Shown here piece by piece: positions 1 to 6,734 of a stretch of DNA of 20,536 nt (within the stretch, counting starts at the first letter, position 1; each line of letters begins with the position of its first letter). The notes under the pieces are model-generated. The model searched no databases. It was not told the DNA's origin and was given only the letters and a program-made list of their open reading frames with translations. The stretch lies in IMG/VR virus record IMGVR_UViG_3300027844_000553, positions 1 to 20,536 of that record. One strand, 5' to 3'. The translations under genes and the position numbers were made by a program. Source of the DNA: a virus.

Positions 1-178
1 AGGCAATATACAAAACAACATTAGGATCAGAGTTTCTCCTTAAAGAGTTCATACATTGTTGATCAGAGTAATAAGCAGGCCACGTACATATTTCATAAAT
101 GTGATTATTTTGTAATTTGTCTAACTGTTCGTTACGAACCATGGGATATATTGGAGCAGGAGTATGTGCTGCTAACAT
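1..178 (-). CDS. Partial minus-strand gene of unknown function (5' end only)
   Basis: I do not recognise this protein. On the minus strand an ORF opens at the ATG at 178-176 and stays open to the left edge, giving 59 complete codons beginning MLAAHTPAPIYPMVRNEQLD. A second in-frame ATG lies at 142-140. An in-frame stop at 196-194 lies just upstream, so 178 is the first possible ATG. A good TATA box (minus-strand TTATATAT, forward 201-208) is centred about 26 nt upstream, which fits a leaderless archaeal start. The visible part is polar, with two cysteines (ICTW and QQCM), and shows no signal peptide or known motif. It is divergent from the structural genes, so it may belong to a different expression class. 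The product is truncated by the window edge, not evidently broken. Confidence 0.6.
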   Translation of the reverse strand, partial: MLAAHTPAPIYPMVRNEQLDKLQNNHIYEICTWPAYYSDQQCMNSLRRNSDPNVVLYIA

Positions 179-195
179 ATACTTTCTATAATATC

Positions 196-210
196 ATATT
201 ATATATAAAC
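196..210. promoter_or_regulatory. Shared bidirectional TATA box for the divergent genes at 178(-) and 232(+)
   Basis: The AT-only tract around 201-208 (ATATATAA; TTATATAT on the other strand) is centred about 26 nt from the minus-strand ATG at 178 and about 27 nt from the plus-strand ATG at 232. That is the expected TATA distance for leaderless archaeal genes in both directions. A single near-symmetric TATA element therefore seems to serve both genes. No TACTTC late-type element is present here. Confidence 0.5.
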
Positions 211-231
211 TATATGGTTTTATACATCAAG

Positions 232-570
232 ATGGACCAAAAGACTTGGGGACAAGGAGATTTTACAGATAGTGCTACTTATGACTTGTCAGGTACGGTA
301 TATGATGATAATAGATTAGCAACAGCAAGAAACATATCTGGTTTCACAGGAACATTACGATTAATAGATCAAGATGGAGATTCTGTATTTACAACTACAG
401 AGAATCTAACATTAGGATCAGATGGTACTATACTAATCAAGTTTGCAGATGGAAAAACACCTACACTACAAGGTATATTCAAAGTTAGATTAAGATTAGA
501 AGTTTCAGGTACTAGATTGACCTGTATAGGTGTTAATGGCTCAGATGAAGTCTATTTTGAACACGATTAG
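232..570 (+). CDS. Small beta-rich virion protein, BppU N-terminal-like (putative)
   Basis: This 112-residue protein has the alternating polar/hydrophobic pattern of a beta-sandwich. It opens with WGQGDFTDSATYDLSGTVYD and later has TGTLRLIDQDGDSVF and GIFKVRLRLEVSG. This resembles the N-terminal domain of phage baseplate upper proteins (BppU family: W..GD, then a linear-combination-like beta domain), but the match is by eye only. I chose ATG 232 over the upstream ATG 214 because the TATA box at about 201-208 places a leaderless start near 230. It precedes the portal gene and may be a decoration or capsid-accessory protein. There is no signal peptide or membrane segment. Confidence 0.6.
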   Translation: MDQKTWGQGDFTDSATYDLSGTVYDDNRLATARNISGFTGTLRLIDQDGDSVFTTTENLTLGSDGTILIKFADGKTPTLQGIFKVRLRLEVSGTRLTCIGVNGSDEVYFEHD

Positions 571-578
571 TTACTTTT

Positions 579-591
579 TACTTCCTTTGTT
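579..591 (+). promoter_or_regulatory. TACTTC-class promoter element for the portal gene
   Basis: The sequence TACTTCCTTTGTT starts 35 nt before the TTG start at 614. It is the least TATA-like member of the set of eight described in the findings, but it has the invariant TACTTC and the correct spacing. That spacing also supports choosing TTG 614 as the portal start. Confidence 0.5.
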
Positions 592-613
592 CAATTTTAT
601 TGTTATTTGAGCA

Positions 614-2041
614 TTGGCAGACATTTTTACAGTAAAAAAGACGATTTCTGGTTCAAATATGCCTGTTTTACCTAGAAATACCCCAATTAAGGAGAAATAT
701 GAGGGTTCAATCAGGGTAATTGAGGCATTTAATCAAAAAAGTGAGGTAAATCAATCAGATTGGCAAGATGAACTGGCTCCAGACAGACCATTCGTTGAAA
801 CTATCAACGCAATCAACCAAGATCCAAGATTAAACTTATCAAATGAAACATATATTCAAATGGTATTAGGAAAAGGACTCAGAGTAACTGCAAAGAAGGA
901 GAATATAGCAGATATGGTAACAGAATGGTGGGATGAGATACAATGGGATGAACAATTAGAAGATGCATTGTATTCTTACTTAGGATGTGGTAATATGTTC
1001 TTTGAACATGATCCAACATACAAAGAATATGTTGAAGTTGCAGTTACAACAATAGAAAGTATTGTAAGAGGTAAGAATGGGGATATTAAATATTATTTAC
1101 AACACGTTAATGATATAGATATTAAATTAAGACCAAGAGAGGTAACACAATTCAAACTAACTAACGTATCTAGAGAGGCATTTGGTAGAGGATTACATCA
1201 TTCAGTATTATCTACATATACAAACCCAGATACAGGAGATGTATATGATTCTCCTCTAATTCAGATGAAGAAGATGGAAGATGCCATGCCAAAGATATTT
1301 GAAGGTCATGCTGATCCAACAGTAATGTTCCACTTTGCTGATGCAGGAGAACAATTCATCAAGACTCAAGCAGATGCATTAAAGAAGATGAAACATGGAT
1401 CAAAGATAGTTACAGATAAAGAATTTGATGTTAAAGTTATAGAGTCAAGTGGTAATAGTAAGTTCGAAGGTTACATTGAACACATTCAAAGAGATTTAAT
1501 AGAGCCAGGATCTAAATTCCCACTCCAATTCTTCAACGCAGGCTTTACAGCAAGAGCAGCATCCGAATCTACTGACTCTGTACTAACTAGAAAGGTCAAG
1601 CGTATTCAGGCACGATTAGCTAACCAAATTAAGATTAAAATGGTATTACCATTTCTAAAAGCAAGAGGTAAGAACATCAAAGCAAAAGATATCCAAATCT
1701 TCTTTGAAACACCTCAAAAACAAGAGGCAATTATTACAGATGTCATAACATCATTTAGAGATAACCTGATTAAGAGATCAGAAGCAAGGAAATGGTTCAT
1801 TAACAACTCTAGTATAGATATCAATGAAAATGACATGGAGGATGAACCACCTATCACATCAGTAACTCCAACTAACCAATTACAGGATATACGAGAGCCA
1901 GAAAACACTTCCATTAAAGACAATAATACTAATGAAAAACTGTTAGAGATGGTCAACCTAAGAGAAGAATTAGATAGAGCAGAGAAGAGAAAGAATACTG
2001 AGGAAATATTGAATTTCATAAAGGGGTTAAAAAATGATTAG
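614..2041 (+). CDS. Portal protein
   Basis: This 475-residue protein is a typical length for a siphovirus portal, the dodecameric ring at the capsid vertex through which DNA is packaged and to which the tail attaches. Portal-like signs are the segment FKLTNVSREAFGRGLHHSVL (around residues 180-200), which corresponds to the 'Hf...s.....yG.S.l' region of portals. After it come a long alpha-helical stem/wing region and TRKVKRIQARLANQIKIKM (residues about 325-343). The C-terminus (about 410-475) is acidic and coiled-coil-like. The start is TTG, supported by the TACTTC element 35 nt upstream. The next gene begins inside its last codons (8-nt overlap). No terminase gene lies immediately upstream, which is unusual. 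The call rests on pattern and position, not on a search. Confidence 0.75.
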   Translation: MADIFTVKKTISGSNMPVLPRNTPIKEKYEGSIRVIEAFNQKSEVNQSDWQDELAPDRPFVETINAINQDPRLNLSNETYIQMVLGKGLRVTAKKENIADMVTEWWDEIQWDEQLEDALYSYLGCGNMFFEHDPTYKEYVEVAVTTIESIVRGKNGDIKYYLQHVNDIDIKLRPREVTQFKLTNVSREAFGRGLHHSVLSTYTNPDTGDVYDSPLIQMKKMEDAMPKIFEGHADPTVMFHFADAGEQFIKTQADALKKMKHGSKIVTDKEFDVKVIESSGNSKFEGYIEHIQRDLIEPGSKFPLQFFNAGFTARAASESTDSVLTRKVKRIQARLANQIKIKMVLPFLKARGKNIKAKDIQIFFETPQKQEAIITDVITSFRDNLIKRSEARKWFINNSSIDINENDMEDEPPITSVTPTNQLQDIREPENTSIKDNNTNEKLLEMVNLREELDRAEKRKNTEEILNFIKGLKND

Positions 2042-2330
2042 AATATACACAGATAAACAAACAGATAATGTAATAGAATCCCTAGATCTAGGTAGAGTGT
2101 CATTAGGAGAAACTATAAAGTACACAATGTTTATGAAAAACACAGATACTCAATGGCCTGTTCATAATATCAAAATAGAGAACGCAAATCCAGAATTAAG
2201 ATTTGATATACCTGATATGCTAAAGGCAAATGAGGTAAAAGAGGTCTTTGTTTATTGGACTCCTAAACTAGACAGTAGAGAGCCATTACTAACAAAGTTT
2301 GAATTTTCAGGCGACGTATTCATAGGATAA
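2034..2330 (+). CDS. Small Ig-like (ASH/DUF1573-type) beta-sandwich protein
   Basis: This 98-residue protein has the layout of a bacterial-type Ig/ASH domain: LDLGRVSLGETIKYTMFMKN (residues about 17-36), then NIKIENANPELRFDIP, then an 'LKANEVKEVFVYWTP' strand. This matches the general pattern 'fG.v..G......v.v.N.......i......f.i....l..g....v.v.f.P'. Such single-domain beta proteins often serve as capsid decoration or fibre modules, and I infer a virion surface role. It overlaps the end of the portal gene by 8 nt and the next gene by 1 nt, so the three are probably translationally coupled. There is no signal peptide. Confidence 0.6.
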   Translation: MIRIYTDKQTDNVIESLDLGRVSLGETIKYTMFMKNTDTQWPVHNIKIENANPELRFDIPDMLKANEVKEVFVYWTPKLDSREPLLTKFEFSGDVFIG

Positions 2331-2986
2331 TGACCTTTTCATATCTGAGTTATTCAGATGATTATAATTTAGATATATTTCCTCCATCCCAAGTAACAGG
2401 ACTTGCAGCAATAGCAGGTAATGGAGAGGTAGCACTTACTTGGGTAGAACCTGCAACAGGTGGGAGTGTAATTACTGATTTTACTATTCAACAATCCATA
2501 GATGATTCAATATGGTCTACAATAGTAGATGGTGTATCATCTATAGCCTCATATACAGTAACAGGATTAGATAATGGTACATTATATTATTTCAAGGTTT
2601 CTGCAAGTAATATCTCTGGAGCTGGAGATTATTCAACTTCAAAATCAGCAACACCATCATATACAACTGGAAAGAAACTAATATCATTCCCAGAGGTTCA
2701 ACATATTCAAGGAGTAATAAGGGTACGAGGAAATACAAGACTTCCACTAGATAAAGAACAGATAGTTGTAAGGGCAAGTGCATTTGAAAGTACATCACAA
2801 TTAATATCATATAAAGGAGTAGTCAGTACAATCATAGAAGGAACCATAAAAGGTACAGGATCAAGAAATGTGAAATCAAAGGCTATGATAATAGGATCTA
2901 AATTAAATAATATAACAGAGTCAATCACAATCAAAGGTAAGAAAGATTACATTGTATTAATTGATAAAATAAAACAAATTATATAA
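2330..2986 (+). CDS. Fibronectin type III domain virion protein (putative decoration protein)
   Basis: This is a 218-residue protein with a clear fibronectin type III domain at about residues 19-109. Its hallmarks are PPSQVTGLAAIAGNGEVALTW at the start, then SYTVTGLDNGTLYYFKVSA (the conserved Y/L core and 'Y.f.V.A' strand) and a 'SATPS' end. FN3 modules are common on tailed-virus capsids and tails, where they are thought to mediate weak surface binding. The C-terminal about 105 residues look like repeated beta strands (IRVRGNTRL, TIIEGTIKGTG, ESITIKGKKDYIV) and I do not recognise them. The gene starts with a 1-nt overlap (TAATG) with its upstream neighbour. It is the last gene before the protease-capsid transcription unit. 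Confidence 0.75.
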   Translation: MTFSYLSYSDDYNLDIFPPSQVTGLAAIAGNGEVALTWVEPATGGSVITDFTIQQSIDDSIWSTIVDGVSSIASYTVTGLDNGTLYYFKVSASNISGAGDYSTSKSATPSYTTGKKLISFPEVQHIQGVIRVRGNTRLPLDKEQIVVRASAFESTSQLISYKGVVSTIIEGTIKGTGSRNVKSKAMIIGSKLNNITESITIKGKKDYIVLIDKIKQII

Positions 2987-2987
2987 T

Positions 2988-3000
2988 TACTTCTCTATAT
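2988..3000 (+). promoter_or_regulatory. TACTTC-class promoter for the protease-capsid gene
   Basis: TACTTCTCTATAT starts 34 nt before ATG 3022 and lies just past the stop codon at 2984-2986. The CTATAT half sits at about -26, the archaeal TATA position for a leaderless start. TACTTC occupies the BRE position immediately upstream. Confidence 0.65.
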
Positions 3001-3021
3001 CGCTTTAAACTGAAATTACTC

Positions 3022-5055
3022 ATGGCAGAACGTATATCTGGCATTGCATTAATGCCTAGACAATCACGTAATGGTGTATATTATGACGTTGAGGAATTAA
3101 AGAAATTTGATGGTAAAACAGTACCACTAAGAGTAGAACATGATAAAGACACCCATATAGGCCAAGTTACATTCTCATTTGATGAAGAGAAGAGTCAAGT
3201 GAAATATGAAGCAACTGTATTTGATTCAGAATGGCAACAGATACTAAGTAATGAACAATATCAAGTATCAATAGGAGCATCAGTATTAGAACAAAGACAT
3301 CTATGTGATGAAATGAAAGTCAAATGTCTTAATGCACCTGTATTAGATGAAATATTAGAATTATCAGTCGTTAGAACACCTGGAATACCAGAATCTACTT
3401 TACACGTTGTAGAGACACATAACGCACAATATATTAAAATTTTAAATGAACAAGAAGTACCTACTTCATTTGGTGGATTCATTGATCCTATCAGATTAAG
3501 ACAGGAAATATCAGATAGTGTTAAAGCAAAGAATCCTGATTTAGAATCAGATGAGATAGATAGAAAGTCAGGAGAATTACTAGGAACATTAGAAGTAGCA
3601 TTTCTTAGACTAATACAACCACCAACACAAGTACAACCTACACCAGAACAGACAGATAATGTTGATAATACTTCCAATAAAGAAACTCCCATCAATCAAA
3701 ACATGACAACCGAAATTTCTGAAAAGAAAGTAGAGGAAAAAGTCAAAGTAACCATTGAAACAGATGGTGAAGTAGAAGTAGGTAAACCAGAAGCAAAAAC
3801 TGAAGTAGTTGACGACAAATGTCCTGATGGAAAGGATTTGGTTGACGGTAAATGCGTTGACAAACCAGCTACAGAAGATGTTTCTGATAAAGTTGCCGAA
3901 AGAATTGAAAAATCCAATTCAGACACACTCAAAGCAGTTATTGAAACTGTTAAAGGGAACTGGAATCCTAAATCAGAAGTTGCAGAATCAACCAACGCAA
4001 GTTATGTTGAAGAAGCATTTACTGACGACCAAGCAACAGCTTTCATGGATAAACTCTTTGAAACTGGCTATAACAAATTGGTCCTTGAAAAAGAAGGATG
4101 GATTGAAACTCATTCATACCAAAAACAAACAGGTAATGGAGAGGTTCAAGAAGCCGTTTCTACATCAGGAACTATTCCAGGTGTAAAACAAGCATCAAAC
4201 ATTTCAATTCAGTTAGGTAGCAAAACTGCAATTCCTATTAGACAGTATGGTCAATTCCAAGCTGTTACAACAGGACAAAATACTGCAAGATTCTACAGAA
4301 TCACAGTACCAGATGCAGGAGCAATTACTGAAAGCCCAACTACTGACATCACAGCAGTTACTCACACCTTAACAGCAATCGACGTAACGTGTAGCATACG
4401 AGGTTGGAGACAAGTAGTAGAAAAAGCAAATCTTGAGGACTATCCTGCAAGTTTCCTTAACGCAATTAGAGAAACTGCAAGACTAGAAGCAATCAGAGAT
4501 GAGCATAAACTAATTCTCCAAGACTTAGGTGCATTAGATCACGACTTTGGTGGTGTATCAACAGCTCCTTACCATATTGGGGGATCTGACGGTGCAGCAA
4601 CTACAACAACCACAGAAGAAGATGCTGATGGGGAATTAGACGAAGATGGTCTAACATTTAGTAAAAGATACCTTGAAGAATTAGGTCAAGATACCAGCCC
4701 TGGTAATTTGGTCGCTTTCATCAGCCCAAGAGCTTTTGAAGCATTAATTTCTTCAACATCTTTATCCGAATATACCCAAATCGGAAATGCAGGTGTTACC
4801 AGACTCGGACAAATGGAGAGACTGTATGGTATTGACATAATCGTCACTAATGAACTTCTTTCAGCCAATAACGCATCAAGAAACCTTGTATGTGTTAAAG
4901 GTAAAGCATGGGGATTAGCCTCACAAAGAAAGATGGAAATTGAGTTCCAAAAGAATGTCGCAGGACAATACTGGGATATTGTATGGACTCATAGAATTGG
5001 TGTAGATATCCTTGATCCAAACACATACGTAATTGTTTCTACTGTAAACGCATAG
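3022..5055 (+). CDS. Prohead protease-major capsid protein fusion
   Basis: This 677-residue ORF holds two normally separate head genes. Residues 1-130 resemble an HK97-type prohead maturation protease: VPLRVEHDKDTHIGQV carries the candidate catalytic His40, QVSIGASV the candidate Ser83, and ILELSVVRTPGIPESTL matches the 'EvS.V..P..P.A' end. Residues about 140-300 are charged, coil-rich and low-complexity, like a scaffold (delta) region, and include a Cys-paired CPDGKDLVDGKC. Residues about 310-677 look like an HK97-fold capsid protein, with GTIPGVKQASNISIQLGSKT, a region around the internal ARLEAIRDEHKLILQDLG helix, and FISPRAFEALI. The capsid part uses more C-ending codons (AAC, GAC, TTC), as in highly expressed genes. 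An internal ATG at 3703 (Met228) has its own promoter-like element 34 nt upstream, so capsid protein may also be made separately. Confidence 0.8.
   Translation: MAERISGIALMPRQSRNGVYYDVEELKKFDGKTVPLRVEHDKDTHIGQVTFSFDEEKSQVKYEATVFDSEWQQILSNEQYQVSIGASVLEQRHLCDEMKVKCLNAPVLDEILELSVVRTPGIPESTLHVVETHNAQYIKILNEQEVPTSFGGFIDPIRLRQEISDSVKAKNPDLESDEIDRKSGELLGTLEVAFLRLIQPPTQVQPTPEQTDNVDNTSNKETPINQNMTTEISEKKVEEKVKVTIETDGEVEVGKPEAKTEVVDDKCPDGKDLVDGKCVDKPATEDVSDKVAERIEKSNSDTLKAVIETVKGNWNPKSEVAESTNASYVEEAFTDDQATAFMDKLFETGYNKLVLEKEGWIETHSYQKQTGNGEVQEAVSTSGTIPGVKQASNISIQLGSKTAIPIRQYGQFQAVTTGQNTARFYRITVPDAGAITESPTTDITAVTHTLTAIDVTCSIRGWRQVVEKANLEDYPASFLNAIRETARLEAIRDEHKLILQDLGALDHDFGGVSTAPYHIGGSDGAATTTTTEEDADGELDEDGLTFSKRYLEELGQDTSPGNLVAFISPRAFEALISSTSLSEYTQIGNAGVTRLGQMERLYGIDIIVTNELLSANNASRNLVCVKGKAWGLASQRKMEIEFQKNVAGQYWDIVWTHRIGVDILDPNTYVIVSTVNA
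3669..3681 (+). promoter_or_regulatory. Candidate internal TACTTC promoter for capsid-only product
   Basis: TACTTCCAATAAA lies inside the fused protease-capsid reading frame and starts exactly 34 nt before the in-frame ATG at 3703 (Met228). This is the spacing of the other seven TACTTC elements. The AATAAA half is a weaker TATA. It would yield a 450-residue scaffold-plus-capsid protein. Spacing and the codon-use change nearby are suggestive; no transcript evidence is available. Confidence 0.45.
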
Positions 5056-5064
5056 AACTTTACT

Positions 5065-5076
5065 TTATTTTTTTTT
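5065..5076 (+). terminator. T-rich terminator after the capsid gene
   Basis: A T-dominated tract (TTTATTTTTTTTT) begins about 10 nt after the capsid stop codon. Archaeal transcription commonly terminates on such T-runs without a hairpin. The next promoter element overlaps its end. Confidence 0.5.
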
Positions 5077-5088
5077 ACTTCTATTTAT
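5076..5088 (+). promoter_or_regulatory. TACTTC-class promoter for the XhlA-like gene
   Basis: TACTTCTATTTAT starts 34 nt before ATG 5110, matching the spacing of the other members of the set. Confidence 0.6.
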
Positions 5089-5109
5089 GCTAATTCCATA
5101 CATTTTTGT

Positions 5110-5331
5110 ATGGATGTCGAAACACGTATATTCGAGAAGCTAGACAAGATAGAAGCAAGAATAAATGATTTATGTGTAAGACTGTCTGCTATGGAAGCAG
5201 AATACAATTCACATATTAGAGACTTACAAACACAACAAGATAGAAAATTAAAAAGGAGAGATTATACTTTAGTGATTATGGCATTAGGATTAACAACAGT
5301 AGAAGTTTTACGAATTCTAGATATAATATAA
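5110..5331 (+). CDS. XhlA-like small coiled-coil, single-membrane-segment protein
   Basis: This 73-residue protein has an N-terminal helix with heptad character (residues about 4-45; IFEKLDKIEARINDLCVRLS) and a basic KLKRRD boundary. One membrane segment then runs to near the C-terminus (about 53-73; YTLVIMALGLTTVEVLRILDII). The size and order (coiled coil, then C-terminal anchor) match the haemolysin XhlA family, small membrane-associated lysis accessory proteins of Bacillus prophages. The assignment is architectural only. It has its own TACTTC promoter and sits directly after the capsid gene. A degenerate copy of its last codons occurs at 5608-5640. In this position it could assist holin action or be an unrelated membrane-anchored virion protein. 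Confidence 0.6.
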   Translation: MDVETRIFEKLDKIEARINDLCVRLSAMEAEYNSHIRDLQTQQDRKLKRRDYTLVIMALGLTTVEVLRILDII

Positions 5332-5366
5332 ATAACAATATTTATATACAATAAATGTAAGGAATT
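5298..5366 (+). repeat. Copy 1 of a duplicated gene-end plus promoter segment
   Basis: This 69-nt segment covers the last codons of the XhlA-like gene, its stop, the TATA box (5341-5348) and the AAGGAATT stretch. It aligns without gaps to 5609-5677 with about 12 mismatches. The duplication therefore includes both coding and promoter DNA. Confidence 0.75.
5341..5348 (+). promoter_or_regulatory. TATA box for the 74-residue membrane protein gene
   Basis: TTTATATA is centred about 27 nt before ATG 5372, consistent with leaderless initiation. No TACTTC element is present, so this is the plain-TATA promoter class. Confidence 0.55.
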
Positions 5367-5371
5367 AGACG

Positions 5372-5596
5372 ATGAATGATAAATTACAACATTTTATAGT
5401 AGGGTTTGTATTATCCATAACTGGAATAATATGGTTTCCATTAATCATGTTAGGATTTGTATTTGGAGTGGGTAAGGAATTTTATGATGAGATAATAAGA
5501 AATAGTGCAGTTGGTGGAGATTGGTTAGATCTTGTGGCAACATTTGCAGGAGCAGTATTGGCAACATTACTTGTAGTGATGATAATTTGGTTATGA
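5372..5596 (+). CDS. Small two-membrane-segment phage protein (holin-like)
   Basis: This 74-residue protein has two hydrophobic segments, at about residues 8-31 (FIVGFVLSITGIIWFPLIML...) and about 53-74 (LVATFAGAVLATLLVVMIIWL). They are separated by a short polar loop, GKEFYDEIIRNSAVGGDWLD. The pattern DKLxHFxxGF...GxGKExYD...DxxATxxGAxLA matches a small membrane-protein family I recall from many tailed phages, often near lysis genes. Its biochemical role is not established. It is preceded by a duplicated TATA promoter and followed by a gene with a copy of the same promoter. Holin is the most attractive reading given the size, topology and the neighbouring secreted protease. A different membrane role is possible. 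Confidence 0.65.
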   Translation: MNDKLQHFIVGFVLSITGIIWFPLIMLGFVFGVGKEFYDEIIRNSAVGGDWLDLVATFAGAVLATLLVVMIIWL

Positions 5597-5607
5597 AAAT
5601 TAGATAA

Positions 5608-5640
5608 TAGTAGAAGTTTTACGAACTCTAGGCGTAATAT
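5608..5640 (+). pseudogene. Remnant of a duplicated XhlA-like gene (last codons only)
   Basis: The frame ATA GTA GAA GTT TTA CGA ACT CTA GGC GTA ATA followed by TAG corresponds codon by codon to the end of the gene at 5110-5331. Nothing upstream resembles the rest of that gene. The gene at 5372-5596 now occupies the space between the two copies. Confidence 0.55.
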
Positions 5641-5677
5641 AGATAACAATAGTTATATACAGTAAGATAAAGGAATT
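5609..5677 (+). repeat. Copy 2 of the duplicated segment, with gene remnant
   Basis: This copy matches 5298-5366 at roughly 80% identity over 69 nt. In frame it still reads VEVLRTLGVI followed by TAG, against VEVLRILDII-TAA in the intact gene. An in-frame stop lies only two codons before the match, so it is a decayed C-terminal remnant of a second XhlA-like gene that kept its downstream promoter. Confidence 0.7.
5650..5659 (+). promoter_or_regulatory. TATA box (duplicated copy) for the 54-residue membrane protein
   Basis: TAGTTATATA is centred about 27 nt before ATG 5682 and is the counterpart of the TATA box at 5341-5348 within the 69-nt duplication. Confidence 0.5.
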
Positions 5678-5681
5678 TGAT

Positions 5682-5846
5682 ATGGCAGGAAATCTAAGGT
5701 ACTTTGGATTAGGAGCTTATACAGGACTTATCGCTCTGTGGACAGCAATGGGGCAAATCCCACTAGATCTAAATACAGCAATAGCTTTGCTTGCTCCAAT
5801 AGCATTAGTAGTTGGTGCAGACATAGTAAAACACAGACAAGAGTAA
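5682..5846 (+). CDS. 54-residue hydrophobic protein (holin-like)
   Basis: This short ORF encodes MAGNLRYFGLGAYTGLIALW followed by TAMGQIPLDLNTAIALLAPIALVVGADIVKHRQE. It has two hydrophobic stretches (about residues 7-24 and 31-48), a proline-containing turn and a charged C-terminal tail (KHRQE). That topology is typical of very small holins and of other phage membrane proteins. The start is supported by the duplicated TATA box 27 nt upstream and by the absence of other long frames here. It lies between another small membrane protein and a secreted metalloprotease. I recognise no specific family. Confidence 0.6.
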   Translation: MAGNLRYFGLGAYTGLIALWTAMGQIPLDLNTAIALLAPIALVVGADIVKHRQE

Positions 5847-5850
5847 ATAG

Positions 5851-5860
5851 TATCTATATA
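5851..5860 (+). promoter_or_regulatory. TATA box for the metalloprotease gene
   Basis: TATCTATATA (within the palindromic AGTATCTATATACT) is centred about 27 nt before ATG 5883. It belongs to the plain-TATA class. Confidence 0.5.
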
Positions 5861-5874
5861 CTATTTATTCTACC

Positions 5875-5882
5875 TTTTTTTT
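5875..5882 (+). terminator. T-run after the 54-residue gene
   Basis: Eight consecutive T residues follow the small membrane protein gene and directly precede ATG 5883. This is a plausible archaeal termination tract for the upstream transcript. If transcription of the next gene starts at or near its ATG, the tract is not in that mRNA. Confidence 0.35.
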
Positions 5883-6689
5883 ATGTTATCAGGTATAATA
5901 ATATCAGTTATACTAATTTTAGTTATATCATCAAGTGTTATTACTGTTAATGCTGATATATTTAATACATTAAAATTGAAACAATCAGATAGGCCATCAG
6001 TATGTATATTTGAACCATCAACAGAGACAACAGATAATTGGGAGTTATTGAAAGTTGCAACATTAATGGGTGTTTACTCATGGGATATTAAACTTAACAA
6101 GGCATATCCAGATGGAGATTGGAATATAAAAATACATGATGTTATACCTTGGGAAGAGCATAAACATAAATTAGCATCAGATTATAAACAATGCAATATA
6201 ATGATTAACTTTGAAAAGACAAATGAGACTGGGAACTCCAAAGCAATAGGAACTACATCAATTAAATTCAATAACTCAAATCATAAATATATGTTCATCA
6301 ATATATACCTGGAACATCAAAGATTATCAAATAATTCAAAGATAATGATTGGAGAAGGTAGTATAGGAAATTTCACAGTACCTCTAAACAAGATAATATT
6401 AACACCTAATTTAGTAAGAAATGTGGTATTACATGAAATGGGGCATACGTTGGGATTAGAGCATTATTCCATTACAACACCATTAAAAATAGGGGAGAAT
6501 GGTATAGATAGATCATCAATGTACCCTTCAATAAATATTAATAATAATGAACAGACGTTAGAAGTAAAACAACCAGAGATATTATTGCTAAAGGAAATAT
6601 ACGGTGAAGACGGATGGTTAGGTAGTTCTCCTATATGGAATATTAGAAATTGTATTGTTATAGATAATGTTCTATATGGATGCGAGTAA
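5883..6689 (+). CDS. Secreted matrixin-like zinc metalloprotease
   Basis: This 268-residue protein begins with a hydrophobic signal sequence or anchor (residues 1-24, ending SVITVNA). It carries the metzincin zinc motif HEMGHTLGLEH (His184, Glu185, His188, His194) followed by a Met-turn SSMYP (Met213), the signature of matrixin (M10-like) proteases. The zinc ligands and catalytic Glu are all present. An N-terminal CIFEP and a C-terminal IYGEDGW match a family I recall as common in thaumarchaeal genomes, so it was probably acquired from a host. It should act outside the membrane. Thaumarchaea have a protein S-layer rather than peptidoglycan, so degrading the S-layer during exit or entry is a reasonable inference. 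Its position next to small membrane proteins supports exit. Conversion to a virion-bound protease is an alternative. Confidence 0.8.
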   Translation: MLSGIIISVILILVISSSVITVNADIFNTLKLKQSDRPSVCIFEPSTETTDNWELLKVATLMGVYSWDIKLNKAYPDGDWNIKIHDVIPWEEHKHKLASDYKQCNIMINFEKTNETGNSKAIGTTSIKFNNSNHKYMFINIYLEHQRLSNNSKIMIGEGSIGNFTVPLNKIILTPNLVRNVVLHEMGHTLGLEHYSITTPLKIGENGIDRSSMYPSININNNEQTLEVKQPEILLLKEIYGEDGWLGSSPIWNIRNCIVIDNVLYGCE

Positions 6690-6703
6690 ACTTTTGGGAT
6701 AGG

Positions 6704-6711
6704 TTTAAATT
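6704..6711 (+). promoter_or_regulatory. TATA-like box for the glycosyltransferase-like gene
   Basis: TTTAAATT is centred about 27 nt before the TTG start at 6735, which supports that non-ATG start. No TACTTC element is present. Confidence 0.4.
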
Positions 6712-6734
6712 CAATAAATTCACTTTATCAATCA

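Noticed and set aside
151-231. Longer N-terminus of the first plus-strand gene (TTG 151 or ATG 214)
   Set aside because: The TATA box spacing favours ATG 232, and the upstream residues are a hydrophobic AT-rich translation that overlaps the divergent promoter and minus-strand gene.
3261-3695. Minus-strand ORF of 144 codons opposite the protease-capsid gene
   Set aside because: It is a shadow of the strongly supported plus-strand fusion gene, with no promoter and a serine/cysteine-rich, unstructured translation.
5359-5371. AAGGAATT stretches before 5372, 5682 and a similar one before 10627 as Shine-Dalgarno sites
   Set aside because: TATA spacing implies leaderless transcripts starting at or near the ATG, so the stretches may not be in the mRNA; two of them are simply part of the 69-nt duplication.
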